64,000 nt of DNA from Dolichospermum flos-aquae CCAP 1403/13F (GTDB taxonomy: Bacteria; Cyanobacteriota; Cyanobacteriia; Cyanobacteriales; Nostocaceae). Made by a program: the position numbers and the translations under genes. Shown here piece by piece: positions 52,946 through 61,225 of the stretch. The stretch covers positions 2,896,501-2,960,500 of the forward strand of contig NZ_CP051206.1 in the NCBI RefSeq assembly GCF_012516395.1, given 5' to 3'. Each line of letters starts with the position of its first letter. Position 1 is the first letter of the stretch. Under the pieces are notes generated by a model. It searched no databases. It was not told the origin of the DNA and was given only the letters and a program-made list of their open reading frames with translations.

Positions 52946-52966
52946 GATAAAACTGGGGAGCTTTAC
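52934..52966 (+). terminator. hairpin at the 3' end of 6S RNA
   Basis: AGCTCCCC ... GGGGAGCT (52934-52962) followed by TTTA. Its left arm is also the 3' strand of the 6S closing stem, so the two folds exclude each other: a terminator before processing, a 6S stem after. Confidence 0.65.
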
Positions 52967-53055
52967 GATATATACCTTAAATTTAGAGGTAAAAAGCAAA
53001 ATACGGAAAGAAAAAGATTTTCCCAATCACCAATGACAACTGACAAATGACAACT

Positions 53056-53236
53056 GACCGAAAAGACGGGACACAAGCCCCGTCCTTCCAGGACGGCTTT
53101 ATGTTAAAATTTGGTCGTAGTCGCCATAGGGCATTGGGAGACTTTAAACGGACATGGAGGGACGATAAGACCACTTGTGGCGTGTTCTGGCGAAGTGTCA
53201 AGAATCACTGCACCTTCAGGTCGGTGAGTATGTCAA
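53056..53236 (+). repeat. ~180-bp dispersed element, copy A (IS200/IS605-like right end)
   Basis: Begins GACCGAAAAGACGGGACACA with a stem ACACAAGCC.../...GGCTTTATGT and ends CACCTTCAGGTCGGTGAGTA then TGTCAA. It is almost identical to 60738-60920. The end resembles the right end of the TnpB element (hairpin, then GTGTCAA). It carries no ORF. It may be a tnpB-less derivative (PATE/MITE) or an orphan omega-RNA-like gene. A TGACAA(A/C) heptamer run (53034-53058) leads into it. Confidence 0.8.
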
Positions 53237-53322
53237 TAACTGAAGAAATAAGCTACACTCATTTTAGGGGCGAACTCATACAGTTCGTCAGAATACTTCT
53301 TGGAAGATATCCCTATCGCAGG

Positions 53323-53347
53323 AAGTGGGTTGAAGCCCACTTTTTTT
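53323..53347 (+). terminator. intrinsic terminator in the rimP leader
   Basis: AAGTGGG, loop TTGAAG, CCCACTT and a run of seven T end only 14 bases before the rimP ATG. It either ends the upstream RNA or attenuates the rimP-nusA-infB operon. Confidence 0.8.
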
Positions 53348-53360
53348 ATTGAATTCTCCC

Positions 53361-53822
53361 ATGACTCATCCTTTAATACCACAAATTATTGATTTGGCGA
53401 CACCAGTAGCCGCAGAACTAGGATTGGAAGTTGTTAGTATAGTTTTTCATACGAACCAAAGCCCCCCAGTCTTGCGAGTAGATATCTTTAATCCTCTACA
53501 GGACATTGGCCTGGATGATTGTGAAAGGATGAGCCGTGCCGTTGAAGCCTCATTAGATGCGGCCGATATCATTCCAGACGGTTACATATTGGAAGTATCT
53601 AGTCCTGGTATTTCGCGGCAACTGGTAACAGACAGGGAGTTTATTTCCTTCAAAGGATTTCCTGTAGTTATTTCTACTTCCCCACCCTCCGAACAACAGC
53701 AAGAGTGGATAGGTCTATTGATTAGCCGGGATGAAACTACAGTTTACCTTAATCAAAAGGGTCGTGTAGTAAAAATTCCCCGTAACCTCATTACCAAAGT
53801 CCAAATAGATGAGCGTAGCTAA
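53361..53822 (+). CDS. rimP: ribosome maturation factor RimP
   Basis: ATG 53361 ([20 protein letters not shown]) rather than the TTG at 53349. 153 residues with the two RimP domains: [48 protein letters not shown] (the family signature), and a C-terminal SH3-like half ([20 protein letters not shown]). It aids 30S maturation. First gene of the conserved rimP-nusA-ylxR-infB group; here the spacing to nusA is an unusual 511 bases filled with element remnants. Confidence 0.95.
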   Translation: MTHPLIPQIIDLATPVAAELGLEVVSIVFHTNQSPPVLRVDIFNPLQDIGLDDCERMSRAVEASLDAADIIPDGYILEVSSPGISRQLVTDREFISFKGFPVVISTSPPSEQQQEWIGLLISRDETTVYLNQKGRVVKIPRNLITKVQIDERS

Positions 53823-53937
53823 TCAATTTTAGATTTTAGACGTTGGATTAGGGACTGGTAAGTGGTAATTGAGAAGAAGTAATTGGGGAAAAGAAAACAA
53901 TTATTTCTTAACAGTTATCTAATTTTGCTGACTGCTG

Positions 53938-54275
53938 ACTTGACACTCTCCGCTCTAAAGAGATTGTCAATGTATAGTGTTGAGCCGTTAGGCAACATCG
54001 GGTGTTTGTACAGGTTAATTACCCTTACCTGTTAAAGACATTGTAACACCATAAGTCACTGAGAGATTTATCCCCTCTCTCGCTTAAAAAACACCCAAAC
54101 ATAAAAACCCAAAAAGGTTTTAGATTTTAAGTCTAGGGTCAGAAACGGTAAGTTCTACCGAGATTGCCTGTGGAGCGGAAAAACCTCTTAGAAGCCATTC
54201 TAAGACCGTGATGAAGCAGGAAGTAAACACTAAGGTTATCGCTGTCCAGATGTGTCTAGACTTTGGTAATTTTGG
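53938..54275. other. degraded IS200/IS605-type remnants between rimP and nusA
   Basis: TTGACACTCTCCGCTCTAAAG (53940-53960) resembles the TnpB element's right end in reverse orientation (TTGACACTCCCCGGTCTAAAG). At about 54160-54230, TCGGGGTCAG-like stems and GTGATGAAGCAGGAAGT look like a second decayed right end. No ORF. It must still hold any internal nusA promoter; I see none clearly. Confidence 0.4.
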
Positions 54276-54333
54276 GTAAGTTTTATAGAACGGTTTTAAG
54301 CCTACTTTCTTATAAAATTTTAGGAGACTGCGT

Positions 54334-55611
54334 ATGTCAATGGTGACTTTATCGGGATTAAAAGAGCTAATTGAAAGTATTAGCCAAGAACGAAACTTAC
54401 CGCGTTTGGCTGTACAAGCAGCTATTAGAGAAGCCTTAATTAAGGGTTACGAACGTTATCGTCGCGCCCAAAATTTAGAACGCAGACAATTTGATGAAGA
54501 GTATTTTAATAATTTTGAAGTAGAACTGGATATTGAGGGTGAAGGATTTCGGGTTCTTTCCACCAAAACCATTGTTGAAGCAGTTGCTAACACTGATCAT
54601 CAAATTTCCTTAGATGAAGTCCAGCAAGTAGCCCCAGAAGCCCAACTGGGAGATTCTGTAGTATTGGATGTCACCCCAGATCAAGGAGAATTTGGGCGCA
54701 TGGCAGCCATGCAAACGAAGCAAGTATTGGCGCAAAAACTGCGAGATCAACAACGCCAAATGGTGCAAGAAGAGTTTCAAGAATTGGAAGGCACGGTTTT
54801 ACAAGCTAGAGTATTGCGATTTGAACGTCAATCTGTAGTTTTGGCAGTTAGTAGCGGATTTGGACAATCAGAAGTAGAAGCCGAATTACCCAAGCGAGAA
54901 CAGCTACCCAACGATAATTATCGGGCTAATGCTACCTTTAAGGTATATCTAAAAAAAGTTTCCCAAGGGCAGCAACGAGGTCCACAATTGATGGTATCTC
55001 GTGCTGATGCAGGTTTGGTAGTTTATTTATTCGCCAACGAAGTCCCAGAAATTGAAGATGAGGTAGTGCGAATTGTGGCTGTAGCGCGAGAAGCTAACCC
55101 TCCCTCTCGTTATGTGGGACCCCGCACAAAAATTGCTGTTGATACCCTAGACCGCGATGTAGACCCCGTTGGTGCTTGTATTGGTGCGCGGGGATCACGA
55201 ATTCAGGTGGTAGTTAATGAATTACGCGGTGAAAAAATTGATGTGATTCGCTGGTCTCCAGATCCAGCTACCTATATTGCCAATGCGTTGAGTCCAGCAA
55301 AGGTAGATGAAGTCAGACTCATGGACCCCGAAAGTCGCCAAACTCACGTTTTAGTGGCTGAAGATCAACTGAGTTTAGCTATTGGTAAAGAAGGGCAAAA
55401 TGTGCGGTTAGCTGCCCGTCTCACTGGTTGGAAAATTGATATTAAAGATCAGGCTAAATATGATGAGGAAGCCGAAAATACTAAATTTGCAGCGGTGAGA
55501 GCGCAATATCAATCCCAAAATGATAGGGATGACAGGTCTGACCGAGAAGATGCAATGGCAGAAGAATTAGAATTGGATGAGGATAGATTTGACAATAGCG
55601 AGGAAGATTAA
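54334..55611 (+). CDS. nusA: transcription termination/antitermination factor NusA
   Basis: 425 residues, ATG preceded by AGGAG. The N-terminal polymerase-binding domain starts LSGLKELIESISQERNLPRL, then S1 (LEGTVLQARVLRFERQSVVL) and two KH domains (VGPRTKIAVDTLDRDVDPVG, GACIGARGSRIQVVVNELRG and LAIGKEGQNVRLAARLTGWK). The acidic tail (EDAMAEELELDEDRFDNSEE) replaces the C-terminal repeats of enterobacterial NusA, normal for cyanobacteria. It controls pausing and termination. Confidence 0.97.
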   Translation: MSMVTLSGLKELIESISQERNLPRLAVQAAIREALIKGYERYRRAQNLERRQFDEEYFNNFEVELDIEGEGFRVLSTKTIVEAVANTDHQISLDEVQQVAPEAQLGDSVVLDVTPDQGEFGRMAAMQTKQVLAQKLRDQQRQMVQEEFQELEGTVLQARVLRFERQSVVLAVSSGFGQSEVEAELPKREQLPNDNYRANATFKVYLKKVSQGQQRGPQLMVSRADAGLVVYLFANEVPEIEDEVVRIVAVAREANPPSRYVGPRTKIAVDTLDRDVDPVGACIGARGSRIQVVVNELRGEKIDVIRWSPDPATYIANALSPAKVDEVRLMDPESRQTHVLVAEDQLSLAIGKEGQNVRLAARLTGWKIDIKDQAKYDEEAENTKFAAVRAQYQSQNDRDDRSDREDAMAEELELDEDRFDNSEED

Positions 55612-55687
55612 TTCCCCAAATTTATCTGCAATAATTTGAAAAAGGAAGGGGAGCAGGGAGCAGGGAGCAGGGGGAATATTTCTTCCC

Positions 55688-55757
55688 AATGACAAATGAC
55701 AAATGACAACTGACAACTAATAACTAACAAATGACAAATGACAACTGACAACTGACA
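55688..55757. repeat. STRR block: TGACAA(A/C) heptamers, preceded by GGAGCAG units
   Basis: About nine TGACAAA/TGACAAC units with a short degenerate middle, and GGGAGCAG repeats at 55647-55672, between nusA and ylxR. The same TGACAA heptamer leads into copy A at 53034. Confidence 0.85.
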
Positions 55758-55823
55758 ACAGGCATTAAAAAATACATTGTTTAGTATCCCCAAGATATCT
55801 AACTTAAATCTGGCAGAAGACTG

Positions 55824-56093
55824 ATGAAACCGAACTATCGGCGTTGTATTAGTTGTCGTCAAGTCAACTTGAAACAAGAGTTTTGGCGGATTGTCCGCGT
55901 CTTTCCATCTGGAAAGGTACAATTAGATCAGGGCATGGGGCGTTCTGCCTATATCTGTCCGCAAGAGAGTTGCCTACAAGCAGCTCAGAAGAAAAATAGA
56001 CTAGGGAGATCGCTGCATGGAGCAGTGCCAGATACAGTGTATCAAACATTGTGGCAACGTCTAAATCACGGCGATCGCCAAGATCGCATTTAA
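55824..56093 (+). CDS. ylxR: YlxR-family RNA-binding protein (DUF448)
   Basis: 89 residues, MKPNYRRCISCRQVNLKQEF then WRIVRVFPSGKVQLDQGMGR, SAYICPQESCLQAAQKKN and RLGRSLHGAVP. The CxxC and Arg-rich faces and the GRGAY-like loop (here GRSAY) identify YlxR, a small factor coded between nusA and infB in most bacteria. It is 213 bases after nusA. Role likely linked to RNA or nucleoid; not more can be said. Confidence 0.93.
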   Translation: MKPNYRRCISCRQVNLKQEFWRIVRVFPSGKVQLDQGMGRSAYICPQESCLQAAQKKNRLGRSLHGAVPDTVYQTLWQRLNHGDRQDRI

Positions 56094-56278
56094 TGGTAAC
56101 AACTAAAATTGCGATAGTCTCTCAAGATATTATGACAAAAGCCGAACTATTCGGTCTCTGATCATAACCTTTAGTATCGTTCAAGTTAATGCCAAAATAG
56201 TAAATGGATGTAACCAGCTTTCTCGATCTCCTTTTTTGGACAAGACGCAAGGCATTACTCCCAACAAGTTTTTTTTGA

Positions 56279-56518
56279 TTGTATTGTGGAAGACTCACAA
56301 ATCAGCAAAACAAAAAAACCAAAAATGGCGACCTGGTAGCGTCAAATCGCAGTTCTGCATCAACCATCATTCCTGGTGGAGATGTCAGTATTAACCCGAA
56401 ACATCTCTCTTTCCTAACTGGAGTCACCGGCAATATCACCAAAGGCAACCGAAAAAACAGTGATCAAAGGGTGGAGATGTCACAAACCAGGCAACCATCC
56501 GCTAAAACTGTAAATTAA
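56279..56518 (+). CDS. hypothetical small frame upstream of infB
   Basis: 79 residues from a TTG; Ser/Asn/Lys-rich, low complexity ([40 protein letters not shown]). I do not recognise it. It ends 14 bases before infB. No good ribosome-binding site is seen for the TTG. It could be a real linker gene, or just open infB leader. Confidence 0.3.
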   Translation: MYCGRLTNQQNKKTKNGDLVASNRSSASTIIPGGDVSINPKHLSFLTGVTGNITKGNRKNSDQRVEMSQTRQPSAKTVN

Positions 56519-56532
56519 AGGGGAAAGAGTGG

Positions 56533-59500
56533 ATGAACAACGGAAAAGTGAGAATCTATGACTTATCAAAAGAATTGAATTTGGATAATAAAGAGCTACT
56601 AGCAATTTGCGACCAGCTCGATATTGCGGTTAAAAGCCATAGCAGTACGATTTCCGAAGCGGAAGCTGAACAAATTCGTAGCGCAGCCGAAAAAGTCGCT
56701 GCTACGAATTTAGCCTCAAAAAAGGAACAAAGTACAAATGGCCATAAACCAAATTCATCTCAAAACCGTACCAGCGCCCATCACAAACAGCAAATTCTAG
56801 AAATTCGCAAACCGAAAATATTGATAAACACTACCACCAACTCAACCGATATCTCAGTTGCTACTGACGCTACTGATGCTAATCCGCCGGCACCTCCAAG
56901 GCCTTTTGCTACACCAGTCTCATCTATGAATATAAAGCCGGCGGCACCAACTCGACCAGTACCCCGGAATCAATCTGAGACTCCACTTAAACCTAATCCT
57001 ACCCAACCAGAACAGGTATCTAATCCTGAATCGGTTACAGAAAAGGTGAGAGCGGAAAAATCAGAGAAAATATCTACTCCCAGAGCCAAACCAGAGAAAC
57101 CGCAAAAACCCCAGTTGGTTTCTCCTCCTGCTAGAGTAGATGGCGCAAAAGCGGCAGAAACACCAGTTTTAGGAACATCAGAAAAACCTCTTCTCAAACG
57201 CGATCGCTCACAGCCTGCTGAAGAAGATCCTCAGCCAGTGAGAAGTAAGGTTAATAGACCTTCATCTGATCAAAGTTCACCATCTGCACCACCTAGACCT
57301 AGTCGGGCTAATTCAGGAGCGCCGACAAGACCAGAACAACGCAGTGGTAGACCATCCGTTGGCGGTGATATCCAACGCCCTAGACCTGCCCGTCCCAGTG
57401 AACCAGCAGCCATTCCCACGGCAACTCCACCCAGACATCATGCAGGTGGCGCGAAAAAAGAAGGATTGGATGAAATACCAGTAGCACCCGATCTTTTGGA
57501 TTTAAAACGCCCTACACCCCCTCGTTTGAACAAGGGTGGGAAAAAATGGCAAGAAGAAGAAATCATTGACGAAATCAAAGAAAAAGCGAAGGTTGGACCC
57601 AAAGGCAAACGGGTCAAACAAATCGTAGAAGATGATTTAGATGAAGATGATTTAGATGAAGACGGTCTAGAAAGTTCCGCAGCCACTCAAGTTAGTCTCT
57701 CCATTGCCCGTCCTCCCAAACCCAAAGGGACTCGCTCCGGTATGCCAACTGTAGCGGTTGTGGCTGCTCCTACCACTAGAGGTAAAAAATCTAGTTCTTC
57801 CCGTGACCACAACAATCGTCGGCAAGAAAATGTAGAGCAAAAACCAGATCGTCCAGCCACACTAGATGTTACTGGTCCATTAACAGTCCAGGAGTTGGCT
57901 GAGTCCCTCGTAATTGCCGATACAGAGATTGTCAAAATCCTGTTTATGAAGGGGATGGCTGTCAGCATCACCCAAAATCTGGATATTCCGACGATTACCC
58001 TAGTCGCCAAAGAACTAGAAGTAGAAGTCCAAATTGTCGAACGAGAAGCTGAAGCCCGGAAAGTCACGGAAATGATTGACGTGGCTGATTTGGCTCACCT
58101 CATTCGTCGTCCCCCAGTTGTCACCATCATGGGTCACGTAGACCACGGTAAAACCACTCTCCTTGACTCTATTCGCAAAACCAAAGTTGCGTCTGGGGAA
58201 GCGGGCGGTATTACCCAGCATATCGGCGCATATCATGTTGATATCGTCCATGAAGGTAAACCACAGCAGATTGTTTTCCTCGATACTCCTGGTCACGAAG
58301 CTTTCACAGCGATGCGTGCTAGAGGAGCTAGGGTGACAGATATTGCCGTTTTAGTCGTAGCTGCTGATGACGGTGTTCGTCCCCAAACAATTGAAGCTAT
58401 TAGCCACGCTAAAGCTGCAAACGTTCCCATTGTCGTTGCTATCAACAAGATTGATAAAGAAGGCGCACAGCCAGAACGGGTTAAACAGGAACTTACCAAT
58501 TATGGTCTCACCGCTGAAGATTGGGGTGGTGAAACAATCATGGTTCCCGTTAGTGCCATTAAGGGCGAAAACCTCGACACCCTCCTAGAAATGATTATGT
58601 TGGTGTCGGAAGTAGCCGAACTATCCGCTAATCCAGATCGGGTCGCAAAAGGAACAGTCATTGAGGCTCATTTGGATAAGGCGAAAGGTGCAGTTGCTAC
58701 CTTGCTGATTCAAAACGGTACTCTCCACGTTGGAGATATGCTGGTCGCTGGTTCAGCCTTCGGTAAAGTCCGGGCTATGGTAAGTGACCGAGGCAAGCGT
58801 GTAGATGTTGCTAGTCCATCCTTTGCTGTGGAAGTATTGGGTTTAAGTGATGTCCCTGCTGCTGGTGATGATTTCGAGGTCTATGAAAACGAGAAAGAAG
58901 CTCGTTCTGTAGCCAGCGATCGCGCCGACAAACAACGTCAATCCCGCTTGTTGCAAGGTCGTGTCACTCTCACTACCCTGTCAGCACAAGCACAAGAAGG
59001 CGAGTTAAAAGAACTCAACTTGATCCTCAAGGGCGACGTGCAAGGTTCTGTGGAAGCTATTATCGGCTCTCTCCGCCAAATTCCGCAAAACGAGGTCCAA
59101 ATTCGGATGCTTTTGGCTACGGCTGGAGAAATCACGGAAACAGACATAGACCTGGCTGCGGCTAGTAACGCCGTCATTATTGGTTTTAACACCACTTATG
59201 CCAGTGGCGCTAGACAAGCTGCGGATGAAGCAGGTGTAGATGTTCGAGAATATAACATCATCTACAAACTCTTGGAAGATATCCAAGGTGCTTTGGAAGG
59301 TTTACTCGAACCAGAGTTGGTGGAAGAACCCTTGGGACAAACAGAAGTCCGTGCTGTCTTCCCAGTTGGTCGTGGCGCTGTTGCCGGTTGTTATGTTCAA
59401 TCTGGTAAGCTCGTTCGCAACTGTAAGGTGCGCGTCCGTCGCTATAACAAGGTAGTTTACGAAGGTGTTCTCGATTCCCTCAAACGGATGAAAGAAGATG

Positions 59501-59628
59501 CCCGTGAAGTCAACGCAGGTTATGAATGTGGTATCGGCATTGATAAGTTCCATGACTGGGTGGAAAATGATATCATTGAATCCTACCAATTGGTAACTAA
59601 ACGTCGGACTCTGACTATGACTAAGTAG
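56533..59628 (+). CDS. infB: translation initiation factor IF-2
   Basis: 1031 residues, ATG after AAAGGGG. The N-terminal IF2_N domain ([20 protein letters not shown]) is followed by a ~350-residue Pro/Ser/Arg/Lys-rich unstructured region, typical of cyanobacteria, a second IF2_N-like segment ([20 protein letters not shown]) and the GTPase: G1 GHVDHGKT (~533), G3 DTPGHEAF, G4 NKID, G5 SAIKGENLD. Domains II-IV end with [20 protein letters not shown]. It places initiator tRNA on the 30S subunit. Last gene of the nusA-infB group. Confidence 0.97.
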   Translation: MNNGKVRIYDLSKELNLDNKELLAICDQLDIAVKSHSSTISEAEAEQIRSAAEKVAATNLASKKEQSTNGHKPNSSQNRTSAHHKQQILEIRKPKILINTTTNSTDISVATDATDANPPAPPRPFATPVSSMNIKPAAPTRPVPRNQSETPLKPNPTQPEQVSNPESVTEKVRAEKSEKISTPRAKPEKPQKPQLVSPPARVDGAKAAETPVLGTSEKPLLKRDRSQPAEEDPQPVRSKVNRPSSDQSSPSAPPRPSRANSGAPTRPEQRSGRPSVGGDIQRPRPARPSEPAAIPTATPPRHHAGGAKKEGLDEIPVAPDLLDLKRPTPPRLNKGGKKWQEEEIIDEIKEKAKVGPKGKRVKQIVEDDLDEDDLDEDGLESSAATQVSLSIARPPKPKGTRSGMPTVAVVAAPTTRGKKSSSSRDHNNRRQENVEQKPDRPATLDVTGPLTVQELAESLVIADTEIVKILFMKGMAVSITQNLDIPTITLVAKELEVEVQIVEREAEARKVTEMIDVADLAHLIRRPPVVTIMGHVDHGKTTLLDSIRKTKVASGEAGGITQHIGAYHVDIVHEGKPQQIVFLDTPGHEAFTAMRARGARVTDIAVLVVAADDGVRPQTIEAISHAKAANVPIVVAINKIDKEGAQPERVKQELTNYGLTAEDWGGETIMVPVSAIKGENLDTLLEMIMLVSEVAELSANPDRVAKGTVIEAHLDKAKGAVATLLIQNGTLHVGDMLVAGSAFGKVRAMVSDRGKRVDVASPSFAVEVLGLSDVPAAGDDFEVYENEKEARSVASDRADKQRQSRLLQGRVTLTTLSAQAQEGELKELNLILKGDVQGSVEAIIGSLRQIPQNEVQIRMLLATAGEITETDIDLAAASNAVIIGFNTTYASGARQAADEAGVDVREYNIIYKLLEDIQGALEGLLEPELVEEPLGQTEVRAVFPVGRGAVAGCYVQSGKLVRNCKVRVRRYNKVVYEGVLDSLKRMKEDAREVNAGYECGIGIDKFHDWVENDIIESYQLVTKRRTLTMTK

Positions 59629-59646
59629 TGACGTGCATCCAGCGTT

Positions 59647-59719
59647 GAGTGCTGAGTTAATGAGTGTTGAATTGAGACTGTTCCGAGTTCAACACTCAAA
59701 TAATGTAAACTCAGCACTC
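59647..59719. terminator. nested double stem after infB
   Basis: GAGTGCTGAGTT (59647-59658) pairs perfectly with AACTCAGCACTC (59708-59719), and within it GAGTGTTGAA (59662-59671) with TTCAACACTC (59688-59697). No T-run follows. It probably marks or protects the 3' end of the infB transcript. An AGGAGTC heptamer run follows at about 59734-59757. Confidence 0.55.
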
Positions 59720-60143
59720 CGTCCAATAGGAGTTCAGGAGTCAGGAGTCAGGAGTCAGAAGAAGAATGAAGAAGAAGGAAGAAATGAAAAAGAAGAAGGA
59801 AAAAGAAGAAGGAAGAAGTAAAAACCTGTTCTAGTCCGAGTTTTATTATCAATTCATGTCTTACCCCCTTGGGTTGCTATAAATTTTAAAAAAATTCTCT
59901 GTTTAATTGAAAACAAGTTGTTTTAGAAATTTCTCGCATAAAATTCCGCATTTAGTGATGAATGAGACAGAATTTTCAGGTGTAAAACCATTATCCTGAA
60001 AGAAGATTAAACAAAAATTTTCAATTTTAGGTTTGGGTGACTAGATTTACGTGTTCCCCTTGTGTGTGAAATCAATTATCAATCTGAAATCTAAAATCCC
60101 AAATTGTCTAATTCTGGAAGTGAAAAATAAGGAATGAGGAATT
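59720..60143. other. low-complexity spacer after infB
   Basis: AGGAGTC heptamers (59734-59757), then a purine-only stretch rich in GAAGAA (59757-59822), then AT-rich sequence. An open frame through the first part is repeat-coded and not a gene. The promoter of the small gene at 60144 is not clear. Confidence 0.5.
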
Positions 60144-60389
60144 ATGGCTCAATTTCCAACTTCTAGCGATTACGCGCATACTACTGACAGTACAGTCTCT
60201 GTCAACGGTGAGCGTAAAGATCACCAATTATCTGCTAATACTCAATTTTGGCATAACCTGAAATACGTGATTTCTGCTAGTTCCGGTTTTCAAAGATGGC
60301 AATTAGAATGTAACGCCAAATTACAAAGTTTACGTCTAGATCAACAAGTACAAATGTATTTACGAGAGACTTTAGAAACTTTAGCTTAA
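60144..60389 (+). CDS. conserved small cyanobacterial protein
   Basis: 81 residues: Ser/Thr-rich first half (MAQFPTSSDYAHTTDSTVSV), then NTQFWHNLKYVISASSGFQR, WQLECNAKLQSLRLDQQVQM and YLRETLETLA, a probably helical C-terminal half. ATG follows AGGAATTATGG with a GAGG site. I recognise no function. Soluble. Single gene, cut off from neighbours by repeats. Confidence 0.7.
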   Translation: MAQFPTSSDYAHTTDSTVSVNGERKDHQLSANTQFWHNLKYVISASSGFQRWQLECNAKLQSLRLDQQVQMYLRETLETLA

Positions 60390-60397
60390 CCGACAGA

Positions 60398-60727
60398 AGC
60401 CCCACGTCTGACCCGATAGGGCAGCGGGGGATGAATGGCGCGTGAATTGACGACGGTTTTCCGACCAACGCGACAGCAAGGAAGGAAAACATGGAGACAA
60501 TTCACAAAATTTGTGTTATGAATTGAATATCTCGGCAAGGCGAGAGAATAGCGATAACCAAGCTAGATACATGATCATTTTTGTTGATTAACCTTGATTT
60601 TGCCTTTGGAACGAGGGGTCAGCCTATCGCCTTAACATCAGTCTTGTTGTTCTCGAAGAGCAAAAAGCTGTTAACTGGGTAGGAAGCCTATACTTACCCG
60701 CAAGGGAAGTGTAGGTAGTTCACCTTA
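60398..60727 (+). mobile_element. tnpB-less IS200/IS605-like derivative
   Basis: The left part, AAGCCCCACG ... GCGGGGGATGAATGGCGCG, matches in form the left end of the TnpB element (AAGCCCC ... AGGGGATGAAAAGCGA). The right part, GGAAGCCTATACTTACCCGC followed by AAGGGAAGTGTAGGTAGTTC, has the stem-plus-TAGTTCACC look of right ends from a related subgroup. No ORF lies between. It lies directly before copy B of the 180-bp repeat. Confidence 0.45.
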
Positions 60728-60737
60728 TTAACCCTTT

Positions 60738-60920
60738 GACCGAAAAGACGGGACACAAGCCCCGTCCTTCCGGGACGGCTTTGTGTTAAAATTTGGTCAT
60801 AGTCGCCATAGGGCATTGGGAGACTTTAAACGGACATGGAGGGACGATAAGACCACTTGTGGCTTGTTCTGGCGATGTGTCAAGTGTTTCCCCGCACCTT
60901 CAGGTCGGTGAGTATGTCAA
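60738..60920 (+). repeat. ~180-bp dispersed element, copy B (IS200/IS605-like right end)
   Basis: Near-identical to 53056-53236. Compensated stem: ACACAAGCCCCGTCC against GGGACGGCTTTGTGT around TTCC. The end CCCCGCACCTTCAGGTCGGT then GAGTATGTCAA parallels the TnpB element's CCCCGCGTCTTTAGACCGGGG then AGTGTCAA. As with copy A an intrinsic terminator follows, so an RNA of ~245 bases could be made. Confidence 0.8.
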
Positions 60921-60951
60921 AAATATTTACTCCTTGCTTTCAGCAGGGAAG

Positions 60952-60982
60952 TTGAGGATAAGAAATCTTATCCTCAATTTTT
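60952..60982 (+). terminator. strong intrinsic terminator after copy B
   Basis: TTGAGGATAAGA, AA, TCTTATCCTCAA: 12-bp perfect stem followed by TTTTT. Confidence 0.9.
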
Positions 60983-61225
60983 ATGTAGGAGCAATACCTT
61001 GTCTATTTCTTGGGTTTCCTTGCGTCAACCCAACCTTGTATCTTAGAGGTATGTTAGAGGATAAAAGTTACTGAACTGTTAAGTTACTTTGTTTTTTTTA
61101 ATCACAATTTTAGCGGAATAAGTGATAATGATCCGGTATAGTTTGTCATGGGTTTTACAGATGTACATCTGTTACCTTACATTCTTGTGAAAGTACCATC
61201 ATTAAACACATTATTCACTAAAAAA

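Noticed and set aside
55608-55922. Minus-strand open frame opposite the nusA end and ylxR
   Set aside because: Coded by TGACAA heptamers and the complement of ylxR; no ribosome-binding site.
59633-59821. Small plus-strand open frame after infB
   Set aside because: Runs through the nested stem, AGGAGTC repeat and a purine tract; no protein-like composition.
60793-61074. Open frame across copy B and its terminator
   Set aside because: It reads through a non-coding repeat and a perfect intrinsic terminator; copy A does not preserve the frame.
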